From: Anaerolineae bacterium | Lineage (GTDB): Bacteria; Chloroflexota; Anaerolineae; Aggregatilineales; Phototrophicaceae | Direction: 5' to 3' | DNA: 36,985 bases | Assembly (NCBI GenBank): GCA_030950085.1 | Contig: JAUZRW010000265.1 | Span: 1-36,985, forward strand | Shown here: positions 7,939-15,620 of the stretch, piece after piece | Position numbering within the stretch: position 1 is the stretch's first letter | How the letters are laid out: every line of letters starts with the position of its first letter | Position numbers and translations under genes: made by a program | Notes under the pieces: generated by a model | What the model saw: only the letters and a program-made list of their open reading frames with translations | Databases searched by the model: none | What the model was told of the DNA's origin: nothing

Positions 7939-8475
7939 ATGCAAACAGTAAAAATGGTTGTCACCGGACCGTTCAGTTCTGGCAAGACTGAATTTATAAA
8001 GTCCATCAGTGAAATTGAAGTGGTTTCAACAGAGCAAGGGATTGCAAAAGATACAGCTGAAGCCTTAGAAAAAGATAATACGACTGTGGCGATGGATTTT
8101 GGTCGTATTACGGTGGATGATGATTTGGTCTTGTATCTGTTCGGGACACCCGGTCAACGGCGTTTCGACTTCATGTGGGAAATCCTCGCAGAAGGTATGT
8201 TGGGCTTCATCGTGATGGTTGATAGCGCCAAACCGGAAACTTTCCGTGAGGCAAAAAGCATCCTCGAAACCTTCCGAGCCTATGCGCCAACACCGTATGT
8301 CGTGGCAGCGAATAAGCAAGACCATCCCGATGCTTGGAATCCGGATGACTTGCGTATTGCATTACGGATTGAACCTGAAGTAAAATTACTTCCCTGTATC
8401 GCCAAGGAAAAAGACAGCGTTCGCAATGTTTTGTTAGAATTGCTGTATACTATCCTTGAAGAGATGGAAGGCTAA
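7939..8475 (+). CDS. Small Ras-like/MglA-like GTPase
   Basis: 178-residue cytoplasmic GTPase of the bacterial Ras-superfamily group often annotated 'ATP/GTP-binding protein' and related to MglA. P-loop GPFSSGKT is at residues 10-17, G3 region GTPGQ at 69-73 with the usual glutamine, and G4 ANKQD at 124-128. The likely G5 region is PCIAKEKDS. Switch I lies around STEQGIAKDT. It follows the DUF4388 gene, which fits a GTP-controlled switch acting with that protein. A GAP such as MglB (Roadblock/LC7) is not visible in the window. Expected to cycle between GDP and GTP forms; the process controlled is unknown. Confidence 0.88.
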   Translation: MQTVKMVVTGPFSSGKTEFIKSISEIEVVSTEQGIAKDTAEALEKDNTTVAMDFGRITVDDDLVLYLFGTPGQRRFDFMWEILAEGMLGFIVMVDSAKPETFREAKSILETFRAYAPTPYVVAANKQDHPDAWNPDDLRIALRIEPEVKLLPCIAKEKDSVRNVLLELLYTILEEMEG

Positions 8476-8530
8476 AAGCGATAAATTTATCACTAACGAC
8501 CTACATTAATCTCGAAAAGGACACAATAGC

Positions 8531-9319
8531 GTGCCGACACTCGTAACTGAACAAGGTATTGTCCACTATGAGACTTATGGAAGAGGTCGTCCGGTGATTT
8601 TGTTACACGGCTGGTTAGGCTCGTGGGCACTGTGGCGTGATACGATTGAAGAATTGGGTAAATATTTCAGAACTTATGCTCTGGATTTTTTTGGCTTTGG
8701 TGATTCACTTGACCGAAGCACTGATTTTTCTGTGAGTAATTATGTTGAAGTTGTTTACCAATTCATGGATCGACTCGGTATCGTTAAAGCACCCCTTGTC
8801 GGACATTCGATGGGTGGGTCAGTCTCTTTAGGTGTTGCGGCACGTTACCCAGAAAAAGTCGTTAAGGTGATTGTGGTTGGCGCACCAGTTGATGGCTCTT
8901 CACTCAATTTTTTCCTCAAACTCAGTGGTTATCAAACGATTGCTAAACTCATCTTTGCAATGCCGATTATTTTACGCAGTTTCATTTGGGGTCTCACCCA
9001 CCTGGCGGCTAAAGATGGACCCGGTTTGCATCGTATGGTATCAGCCGATGTGACCAAAGTGTCTGCTGATTCTTTTTTCCAAAGTATTGGCACACTACGA
9101 GAAACCGACCTCCGTAATGATTTATCTGACTTGACGATGCCGATTTTAGGGATTTATGGGCGCAATGATATTATCGTGCATCCCAATCAAGGTAAACTGC
9201 TACTCAAATCTGCTCCAACTTCCTATGAGGAACGGTTTGAGAATTCTGGGCATTTTCCAATGATGGATGAGCCACAACGTTTTTTGACAACTGTGAATGA
9301 CTTTTTACATTATGGGTAA
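8531..9319 (+). CDS. Alpha/beta hydrolase with intact catalytic serine
   Basis: 262-residue alpha/beta-fold hydrolase. The oxyanion region is HGWLGSW near residues 26-32, the nucleophile elbow GHSMGG has Ser93, an acid candidate is in YGRNDIIVHP, and the catalytic His is in SGHFPMMDEP near the C-terminus. The start is GTG, supported by AAAGGA upstream. It follows the GTPase by 55 bases and may share its transcript. The first hundred residues align without gaps with the protein at 33021, which lacks the serine. The substrate is unknown (ester, amide or haloalkane chemistry all occur in the family). Confidence 0.88.
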   Translation: MPTLVTEQGIVHYETYGRGRPVILLHGWLGSWALWRDTIEELGKYFRTYALDFFGFGDSLDRSTDFSVSNYVEVVYQFMDRLGIVKAPLVGHSMGGSVSLGVAARYPEKVVKVIVVGAPVDGSSLNFFLKLSGYQTIAKLIFAMPIILRSFIWGLTHLAAKDGPGLHRMVSADVTKVSADSFFQSIGTLRETDLRNDLSDLTMPILGIYGRNDIIVHPNQGKLLLKSAPTSYEERFENSGHFPMMDEPQRFLTTVNDFLHYG

Positions 9320-9398
9320 GCAAGCCTCATTCGCTAAATCCACGCTATACTTAAAGACAATGTTGCCTTATTTGCTGTGATAGCAAAAGGATGTTTTT

Positions 9399-10751
9399 AT
9401 GTACCGCTATATCATAGAAGATGAAAATCATGTGCCGCCATTTAATCAACCAGCTAGTGAGTTGACGATTGGGCGGCGACCTCTCAAACTACATCAAGAG
9501 ATTCTACTCAATGAATACTTTGACCGCGCCTTGGGGAAATCACCGGAGTTGCGCGGTGTGTTTAAGGATGTGCGTGATTTGGTTGAAGTCGGTGGCGAAT
9601 CAGTTGCCTATCGTGACAACCTCTGGTTTGATGAAGAATTCCTTGAATACTTCATGGACGAGGCACTGAAAGAAGCTAAAAAAAGCGGACAGGCAAGTCG
9701 GGCAGCTTTTTCACGTTCCGATGATGCGTTTCGCAATTATACATTACCTTTAGCACACGACCTTGAAAGTTCAGTCGATTCTGAAACAGGTGAGGCTATT
9801 TATCTGCTAGATTTATGGTATTTCCCAAAAGGATTTACCCGTGATGTCAAGGCGATTGTTGTGCCGAGTGATGCTCATGAAATGGGATTTTTCGCTGTAC
9901 CGGATTATATGACGATGGAACAAGGTGATTTAACGCACTATGCACCGATGCGAGCCGTGGTCAGTATTGAAAGCTGGGTTCATGTGTACTTTGCCAGCAT
10001 TATCTTCGGTACATTTGCGCGTGGCGGACGTATAGATAAAGAAATTGAGAGTAGTTTCTTCACAAGTCTCAAACTTTTGTGGCAAGCAGTTTTGGAACAA
10101 AAGCAAATTTTGAGTTCTTCTAGCATGGTTGAAATTGGCGTTGCTTGTGATATAGACCCGACGGCAATTATCAAGGGACCGACTAAAATTGGCGATAGAG
10201 TGACTATTGGTGCTGGTGCGATTATTGACAATTGCACACTTGGGAATGATGTATCCATTGATGCCGGCTGCATGTTATACCAAAGCACGGTTGCCGATAA
10301 TTGCTTTTTACCTTTTCGAGCTTCCCTCTATTTAACTGCCGTGATGGAAAATTCGATTATTGCACAAAACACCTGTCTGCAAATGTGTGTCGTCGGACGA
10401 AATACCTTCGTTGGTGCTGGCAGTACATTCACAGATTTTAATATGATTGGCAACATCCCCATTAAAGCGGCAAATCGTCATGGTCAACTGGAATCTGTTG
10501 GGCAAGGTGTCTTAGGCGGAGCCGTGGGGCATAATTGTCGTATTGGTGCTGGCATGGTGATTATGCCGGGACGCATGATTGAATCTGATGTCGTACTGAT
10601 TGCATCACCACAGCGCCGCGTTATCAATCGTAGTATCACATTTGAGGAAAGTGACCATTTGCTTTTTGGGCGCGATTTACATTCGCGTATGTTCCCGCGT
10701 CTGGGTGAAAAAGTAGGCGAAGATGATACATCATGGGATGAAGCGTGGTAA
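9399..10751 (+). CDS. Left-handed beta-helix (hexapeptide repeat) protein, GlmU-like C-terminal half
   Basis: 450 residues. The N-terminal half (1 to about 245) is a conserved-looking but unrecognised domain with acidic helices such as LWFDEEFLEYFMDEALKEA, and contains VESWV/SIESWVHVYFASI-like hydrophobic stretches. The C-terminal half shows hexapeptide repeats typical of a left-handed beta helix: DPTAIIKGPTKIGDRVTIGA, then GAIIDNCTLGNDVSIDAG and GAVGHNCRIGAG, as in sugar-phosphate nucleotidyltransferases and acyltransferases. No nucleotidyltransferase GxGxR motif is seen at the N-terminus. The ATG is preceded by AAAGGA. It lies 79 bases after the hydrolase gene. It may bind or modify a nucleotide sugar or polysaccharide; the function is not established. 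Confidence 0.72.
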   Translation: MYRYIIEDENHVPPFNQPASELTIGRRPLKLHQEILLNEYFDRALGKSPELRGVFKDVRDLVEVGGESVAYRDNLWFDEEFLEYFMDEALKEAKKSGQASRAAFSRSDDAFRNYTLPLAHDLESSVDSETGEAIYLLDLWYFPKGFTRDVKAIVVPSDAHEMGFFAVPDYMTMEQGDLTHYAPMRAVVSIESWVHVYFASIIFGTFARGGRIDKEIESSFFTSLKLLWQAVLEQKQILSSSSMVEIGVACDIDPTAIIKGPTKIGDRVTIGAGAIIDNCTLGNDVSIDAGCMLYQSTVADNCFLPFRASLYLTAVMENSIIAQNTCLQMCVVGRNTFVGAGSTFTDFNMIGNIPIKAANRHGQLESVGQGVLGGAVGHNCRIGAGMVIMPGRMIESDVVLIASPQRRVINRSITFEESDHLLFGRDLHSRMFPRLGEKVGEDDTSWDEAW

Positions 10752-10778
10752 TTAACTCATGTTACGCAGAAATCGTAA

Positions 10779-10800
10779 GGGCGTATCCGCATGTGCGCCC
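10779..10800. repeat. GGGCG...CGCCC palindromic element
   Basis: Within the 210-base gap 10752-10961 GGGCG (10779-10783) pairs with CGCCC (10796-10800), preceded by GTAA. It is related to the elements at 2061 and 12080. It lies 27 bases after the stop of the hexapeptide-repeat gene and could also act as a weak transcript end. Confidence 0.45.
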
Positions 10801-10961
10801 GAAAATCACAAGTAACTGCATAAGTCCTAAATTTCTCCATTTGCTTAACAGGCATAACAATTGAATAGCTCTATGGTGCTAGTCGAGCGAATTCACATCT
10901 TTTTTATGGCTTCCTGCGTTACAATACAATGAGATATAAGTCGCTAAGGGAGCAATCATAA

Positions 10962-12071
10962 ATGTCAGAAAACACGTTTGGATTTATTTTTCACCCGATT
11001 CTGATTCGGGAGCATGTCAACAAGAAATTTCCACCGCTTGGCACTGTGCTACCGATATCGGTGATTAACTGGGCGTGTCAATTTTTTCCACCACAATATA
11101 TTAGCGAAATTACGGGAATCACTTCGCAAGATACCGGTGAAAGTGTACGCGGCTGGTTTGTTGCTGCACCTTATACGCCGCAAGCACTCCATGACTTACC
11201 GCTTGAAAAAGTCTATAGCAAAATTGTCGATACTATTAATCTCGCCGAGAGCAAGGGCGCGAAAATTATGGGATTGGGCGCTCATATTGCTGTTGTCGGC
11301 GATGCCGGATTAACGATTGCCGAGCGCGTTAATATTCCGGTGACGACAGGGAATAGTTACACCGTCGGTATGGCTGTTGACTCGTTAATTGAAGCGGCAA
11401 CTGTGATGCACATCGACATTCATCAAGCGACTGTTGCCATTGTGGGTGCAACAGGCTCAATTGGCAAAGCAAGCGCACGTATTTTGGCAGATACTGTTGG
11501 CAAGTTGATTCTAGTGGGACGGCGTGACGATGCCACCCACGAAGTCCGTGAATTGTGCGAAGGCAAGGGCGCAGAAGTCATTGCTTCTACTGATATGGAT
11601 GCCATCTATGAAGCGGATTTGCTTGTCACCGTATCGAGTGCCATTAATGCCATTGTGAAACCCAAGCACCTGAAACCCGGTGCGGTCATTCTTGATGTTG
11701 CCCGTCCACGCGATGTTTCCGCAGCCGTAGCCGCCGAGCGCGATGATGTGCTAGTCATTGAAGGCGGTATGGTGCAAGTGCCGGGTATCAATGCCAATTT
11801 TAACTTTGACTTTGGTTTTCCGCCACAGATGGCGTTTGCCTGTATGGTCGAGACAATGGCACTGGCAATGGAAGGGCGCTACGAAAATTTCACACTGGGG
11901 CGCGATATTGAACCTGATAAAGTCCGTGAAATCAGCGCGATATGCACGCGACACGGTTTTAAGTTGGCAGGTTTCCGTGCCTTTGAACATGCCGTCACGC
12001 CGGAAGCGATTCATCAGGTGCGCGAACGGGCTATCGAAAATCGCAAAGTGTGGAGTCCGGTTTTAACGTAA
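10962..12071 (+). CDS. Long-chain acyl-ACP reductase-like protein (AAR family)
   Basis: 369-residue cytoplasmic oxidoreductase resembling cyanobacterial acyl-ACP reductase (COG5322), which reduces acyl-ACP to fatty aldehyde with NADPH. The N-terminal domain is followed by TTGNSYTVGMAVDSL and a Rossmann motif VAIVGATGSIGKASARIL (GATGSIG at 162-168), then LILVGRRDD. Near the C-terminus AFACMVETM places a cysteine at residue 294, in the segment that holds the active-site cysteine of the cyanobacterial enzyme (FACFAES). FTLGRDI and RHGFKLAGF also match that family. AAGGGAG precedes the ATG. The partner aldehyde deformylating oxygenase is not present here. It could make aldehydes, alcohols or wax precursors; an amino-acid dehydrogenase-like function is the alternative. 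Confidence 0.78.
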   Translation: MSENTFGFIFHPILIREHVNKKFPPLGTVLPISVINWACQFFPPQYISEITGITSQDTGESVRGWFVAAPYTPQALHDLPLEKVYSKIVDTINLAESKGAKIMGLGAHIAVVGDAGLTIAERVNIPVTTGNSYTVGMAVDSLIEAATVMHIDIHQATVAIVGATGSIGKASARILADTVGKLILVGRRDDATHEVRELCEGKGAEVIASTDMDAIYEADLLVTVSSAINAIVKPKHLKPGAVILDVARPRDVSAAVAAERDDVLVIEGGMVQVPGINANFNFDFGFPPQMAFACMVETMALAMEGRYENFTLGRDIEPDKVREISAICTRHGFKLAGFRAFEHAVTPEAIHQVRERAIENRKVWSPVLT

Positions 12072-12079
12072 TCTTGTAG

Positions 12080-12099
12080 GGGCGTAAGGCATTACGCCC
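12080..12099. repeat. Perfect palindromic repeat GGGCGTAA-GGCA-TTACGCCC
   Basis: Eight-pair perfect stem with four-base loop directly after TGTAG, nine bases past the stop of the AAR-like gene. It is the clearest member of the GTAGGGGCG-type dispersed repeats in the window. Confidence 0.6.
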
Positions 12100-12114
12100 A
12101 ATAATCTGTGATAT

Positions 12115-12139
12115 AAAATTCCCCACAACAGGGGATTTT
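12115..12139 (+). terminator. Rho-independent terminator after the AAR-like gene
   Basis: AAAATTCCCC-ACAACA-GGGGATTTT, a strong stem with flanking A and T runs on both sides and six-base loop. It separates the AAR-like gene from the small membrane protein gene. Confidence 0.75.
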
Positions 12140-12192
12140 CTGCTTTATTGTGGTTAGAATGAATACATGACAAATATGAGAAGGGATGAAAG

Positions 12193-12528
12193 ATGCCAAA
12201 TCTTCAAGAAGCGCGTGCCGAAGCGATTACTGCTGGCTTGTTAGTGATTGTGATTGCGTTATTTTTGCTCGGTGGATTAGCCGACTCGTTGGCGATGGTC
12301 GCAGCAGGATTGGTCTTACTAGGGTCGGGATTATATCAATCGTCGCGTGGATGGCATGTCGCGGTGACAACATGGCTACTCGGTATTGTGCTGCTTTTTG
12401 GTGGAATCGGTGTGCGGATGTTTCTCGTCGCCTATCTACAAATCAATTGGGTGGCAATTTCGCTGGTCTTAATTGGCGGCGTGCTTATCTGGCAGAACAT
12501 CTTCCGACGTAATGATAAGGAAAAATGA
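12193..12528 (+). CDS. Small integral membrane protein of unknown function
   Basis: 111 residues, almost entirely hydrophobic, with about four predicted transmembrane helices: roughly residues 10-30 (ITAGLLVIVIALFLLGGLAD), 33-50, 57-79 and 84-102. It has a short charged C-terminus (RRNDKEK). GGGATGAAAG precedes the ATG. I recognise no family motif. It stands after a terminator and ends convergent with the glycosidase gene, with a shared hairpin between them, so it appears to be a single-gene unit. Confidence 0.7.
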   Translation: MPNLQEARAEAITAGLLVIVIALFLLGGLADSLAMVAAGLVLLGSGLYQSSRGWHVAVTTWLLGIVLLFGGIGVRMFLVAYLQINWVAISLVLIGGVLIWQNIFRRNDKEK

Positions 12529-12541
12529 TGAGATGCCATAG

Positions 12542-12566
12542 ATGGGACGCGAATACCACGCCCCAT
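12542..12566. terminator. Hairpin between convergent genes
   Basis: ATGGG (12542-12546) pairs with CCCAT (12562-12566), with extra GC pairs inside (CGC/GCG). It lies in the 57-base gap between the ends of the membrane protein and glycosidase genes, so it can serve as a terminator for both. T-tracts are weak. Confidence 0.45.
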
Positions 12567-12585
12567 ACTCTTCTAATTCTTTGCG

Positions 12586-14256
12586 CTAATTTCCGAGTGC
12601 AAAACAAGCAGGACAACCGCCTCCGGGACGAATAATGGCATAACCGCCCATGGGGTCTGCACCATATTGTTGGAAATTGATATTCCAGATGATGACAATC
12701 CGCACACGACCACTGCGTCGCGCCATACCCATTACTTGGTCGAGCCATGCGGCTTGCTGGGCAACAGTCACATTTTGCGCCCATCCAAAATGACCCGGTA
12801 ACGGTGGGAAACCTTCTGGTGTGAGATAGCCCAGTTCGGTAAAGCACAAGGGACGACGACCACCGATGATGCTCCAATACGTATTGACCATGCCATTATA
12901 GAAGCGCGTATAATAACTATCGCCACGTGGGTCGCCAGCATTTTGAGTGGGTGGCACAATGCCTTCATTGTAATGGATACCCACACAATCTGCATAATTT
13001 AACGCACCAGCCGCAACCATCCCTGACAGATAGCGATTATCATTCCATACCTGACCGGGGAAAGCAGCTTCAGCCCCTGTAGGAGCGAGTGCGCCTGTAA
13101 TCACCAGCGTATTGGGATTATTAGCCTTGATAGCGTTAAAGGCTTGCGCCAATAGTTGGGTATACCGTCCGGGGTCAATTTGGTCACGCGGCCACTCACG
13201 GTCAAGATTCATCTCATTCCACACTTCAATCGCATCTGCGCCTTGTGCGGCTAGAGCGCCAACAAAGCTGGCATAACTCTCGAAATAGCCACCATTATTC
13301 ACCTGTTGCGGCAACCCAACCACACCCAGCAAGACACGAAAACCCTTGGCATGGGCATCATTAATCAGCCCAGCAATCGCACCCGGATTATCACCCTGTG
13401 TATAGCGAACTTGGTACTTCGCCCACGACATACCAGCTATCCGCATATAATTGACACTCACCTCATCCAACCCACGGACATGCCCACCATAACCGAAACC
13501 CGTAATTGGTGTGGTACTCACAACAGGGGCTGCTGGTGCAGCAGAGTCGGTTGTCGCTGTTGTCGCGCTACTTCCGGCAGGTGTGCCAAGCCCAAATGGT
13601 GAACTGATATTGACAAAGGGTAGTCCTGCAACTTGAGTATAATTGAGGTTAATGTATGCCGCAGAGACCCAGCCCACTGTCCCATTCGGGCTAATACCCC
13701 GTACCCAACCGACAGAGCTATCGCGCCCATCAATATTAAATTGCGCCCCAGCCCGTAATAGACCCAAAATGCGATATTGCGTGCTAGGACCACTGCGAAT
13801 ATTAACAGTTGCAGTGGCCGTAGCAATTGTTCCACCTTCAATGGGTGCGTTAGACGCCGCAGCTTCAGGTTGCGATACTTCGGCAGGAGCAGCCGCGACA
13901 ACAGCAACATTACCGGGCGGAGGCACACTGACAGAAATGGCTGCTTCACGGTCAATTACAGGCAGGGCAAAGACGGCATCAGTGGTTACTGTCAGATAAC
14001 GCGCCGCCATCCAGCCGACAGTACTATTTTGGGTGATACCCCGTACCCATAAACCGGATGTATCACGTCCATCAAGCGCGACATTGGTACCAATCGGCAT
14101 GGTTGTTAGGGTGCGCCATTGTGTGCCGGGACCAACTCGCAGCGTTAATTCAATTTCTACAGCACCGACAATACCAACCTGAGCGACACTGACAATCGTG
14201 GTCAACAGTAGTATAACCACAAGTGACAATACAAAAAATAAACGCGAATGTTTCAT
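12586..14256 (-). CDS. Secreted glycoside hydrolase (clan A-like) with two SH3b domains
   Basis: 556 residues. It has a Sec signal peptide (about 1-25), a first bacterial SH3 domain (35-90, LRVGPGTQWRTL and GWMAARYL), a linker rich in Ala/Pro/Val, and a second SH3 domain (about 147-203, VNIRSGPSTQYRIL and VGWVSAAYI). After a Ser/Thr/Ala linker there is a TIM-barrel-like catalytic domain (about 250-556). EVWNEMN puts the acid/base at Glu348 and FTELGY the nucleophile at Glu474, the arrangement of clan GH-A enzymes (GH5/GH39-like). Tandem SH3b domains usually bind cell-wall or surface polymer. It is probably extracellular and acts on a beta-linked polysaccharide. GGGGAG precedes the ATG. Confidence 0.85.
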   Translation of the reverse strand: MKHSRLFFVLSLVVILLLTTIVSVAQVGIVGAVEIELTLRVGPGTQWRTLTTMPIGTNVALDGRDTSGLWVRGITQNSTVGWMAARYLTVTTDAVFALPVIDREAAISVSVPPPGNVAVVAAAPAEVSQPEAAASNAPIEGGTIATATATVNIRSGPSTQYRILGLLRAGAQFNIDGRDSSVGWVRGISPNGTVGWVSAAYINLNYTQVAGLPFVNISSPFGLGTPAGSSATTATTDSAAPAAPVVSTTPITGFGYGGHVRGLDEVSVNYMRIAGMSWAKYQVRYTQGDNPGAIAGLINDAHAKGFRVLLGVVGLPQQVNNGGYFESYASFVGALAAQGADAIEVWNEMNLDREWPRDQIDPGRYTQLLAQAFNAIKANNPNTLVITGALAPTGAEAAFPGQVWNDNRYLSGMVAAGALNYADCVGIHYNEGIVPPTQNAGDPRGDSYYTRFYNGMVNTYWSIIGGRRPLCFTELGYLTPEGFPPLPGHFGWAQNVTVAQQAAWLDQVMGMARRSGRVRIVIIWNINFQQYGADPMGGYAIIRPGGGCPACFALGN

Positions 14257-14374
14257 AAATTTCTCCCCTATAATCTCACAAGTTTTAATGACTGTTCGAT
14301 TTCAATTTTGGCGGCGAAATTGTAACAGACAGACTCTGTTTCAGCAATTTCTGCCTCACAATATACATTGTAGA

Positions 14375-14411
14375 GTAAGCCAGCCTGTAGGTCAAAATAC
14401 GCTTACCCTAC
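14375..14411. repeat. Inverted repeats GTAAGC/GCTTAC and GTAGG/CCTAC
   Basis: In the 241-base gap 14257-14497, between the divergent glycosidase and cytochrome genes, GTAAGC (14375) matches GCTTAC (14401-14406), and GTAGG (14387) matches CCTAC (14407-14411). The arms interlock rather than nest. This may be a degenerate relative of the GTAGGGGCG repeats or an operator. No other feature is seen in the gap. Confidence 0.35.
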
Positions 14412-14497
14412 GGTGTTATTATCTGCCTTTTTGAAAGTCTTTTACTGCCCTATACTCATTACGCATAGTGATTATTGTACTGATGTTAGGTTCTACA

Positions 14498-15004
14498 ATG
14501 CGATATTATTTTTTCTCGCTCATATTTTTTCTTGCTGCTTGCGGCAATAGCGTGACAATGCCACAGGCAAGCATACCCATTGCAGTTGAAGCAGTGCCAA
14601 CTATCAGCCCAGATAATAGCCAATTGGCAGCAGCACAGCGCAATTACAACACACTTTGCGCTCATTGTCATGGTTATGGCGGTGACGGGCAACCCCTTGA
14701 GACTGCCGAGCGGACTGAAACATTGGGTTATCATACTGTCCCACTGCACAATTCGGCAGGGCATACATGGCAACATCCCGACCAACTGCTTTTTGAGACG
14801 ATTAAATATGGCGTAGAATCGCCCATCAATCTTTATACAATGACACCCTTTGGCGACTTGTTGAGTGACGACGAAATTTTTGCCATCATTGATTATCTGC
14901 GCCTGTGGTGGACAGATGACCAGCAAACATGGCAAGAGCAACTCACAACGCAATTCGCTGAAAATAATCCGTATTGGTCTGAATCACCAGTAGATGAGGA
15001 GTAA
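14498..15004 (+). CDS. Lipoprotein class I c-type cytochrome
   Basis: 168 residues from the ATG at 14498, chosen over a GTG 30 bases upstream because it gives a clean lipoprotein signal peptide (MRYYFFSLIFFLAACGNS, lipobox LAAC with Cys15). The single heme site is CAHCH at residues 54-58. The distal methionine is most likely in the MTPFGDLLSDDEIFAIIDYL segment, the typical C-terminal helix of cbb3-III-like cytochromes. It is membrane-anchored on the outer face. It is the first gene of the redox operon, with the next start six bases after its stop. It is a paralogue of the cytochrome at 18175 (AGHTW and the MPxFGELLSDEEI block are shared). Probably carries electrons; the partner is unknown. 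Confidence 0.85.
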   Translation: MRYYFFSLIFFLAACGNSVTMPQASIPIAVEAVPTISPDNSQLAAAQRNYNTLCAHCHGYGGDGQPLETAERTETLGYHTVPLHNSAGHTWQHPDQLLFETIKYGVESPINLYTMTPFGDLLSDDEIFAIIDYLRLWWTDDQQTWQEQLTTQFAENNPYWSESPVDEE

Positions 15005-15010
15005 AGAAGC

Positions 15011-15613
15011 ATGAGTCGTGCTAAACGCCGTAAATCTCAAAAGCAAAAAGGACAAAAACAATCAAATTGGTTGCTTCGAGGTGGCGCAGCTGTCGTTGCT
15101 ATCGTGATTGTTGGTCTTATTATCTTACAACTGAATACAGAACGTGAAGTCGTTTTAACCGAAGATGGTCGTCCCACTTGGCAGACAATAGAACTGCGTG
15201 ATGCTCGCACAGGTGAAACATTTACCTTAGCTGATTTTGATAACCAAGATGTGGTTGTTAAAATCACATCCCTGTTCTGAGGGACTTGCCTTCAAGTGCA
15301 GCGCAGTTTGCGTTCTGCCATCCCTGAACTTGGAACAGATAATTATAAATTCATTTCGCTCGTTGTGGATACCAATGTGACCGATGCTGATGTGGTCAAT
15401 TATGCCAACACACAAGGCTTTGATTGGACATTCACAGTTGCCGCGCCGGAATTCTTGACTGCCTTTGTGAATCAATTTGGACGCACAGTCGTTACAATCG
15501 GGAGTATGGGACATTTTGTCTTACGTCCAGATGGCTCACAATCGGAATTTTTCCTAGGTACGCCACCACCAGCGCAACTGATACAAGAAATCCGTAGTGT
15601 GAGCAGTCAGTGA
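15011..15613 (+). CDS. Candidate selenoprotein: membrane-anchored thioredoxin-fold protein with UxxC
   Basis: A single frame of 201 codons interrupted only by TGA at 15278-15280 (residue 90). Read as selenocysteine it gives VVVKITSLF-U-GTC-LQVQRSL, so U90 and C93 sit exactly where TlpA/SCO-like thioredoxin-fold proteins have the redox CxxC. Before it are a basic N-terminus, one transmembrane helix (about 19-41) and a beta-strand TFTLADF. After it come KFISLVVDTNVTDADVVNYA and GHFVLRPDGSQSE, all typical of the fold. A SECIS-like hairpin lies downstream (15298-15318). The ATG follows GGAG that overlaps the preceding stop. Alternatives are a nonsense mutation or a sequencing error at that one base. 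It would be a thiol-disulfide reductase or metallochaperone on the outer membrane face, reduced by the CcdA encoded next. Confidence 0.72.
15298..15318 (+). promoter_or_regulatory. Candidate bacterial SECIS element
   Basis: GCAG-CGCA-GTT-TGCG-(TT bulge)-CTGC stem-loop. It starts 17 bases after the in-frame TGA, and the apical loop begins 25 bases after it, with G as first loop base. Known bacterial SECIS elements have a small apical loop 16-37 bases from UGA with a G among the first loop positions, so the geometry fits. A second small stem, ACTTG-CCTT-CAAGT (15284-15297), competes or stacks below it. Confidence 0.5.
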
Positions 15614-15620
15614 AACAGCG

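Noticed and set aside
12186-12512. Second frame overlapping the small membrane protein
   Set aside because: It is Cys/Arg/Trp-rich without a fold pattern, while the frame at 12193 gives clean transmembrane helices and a better ribosome-binding site.
15296-15613. Separate short gene starting after the TGA at 15280
   Set aside because: It is the in-frame continuation of the thioredoxin fold begun at 15011. Its own ATG-like start lies within the fold, after the redox Cys, and would remove the active site.
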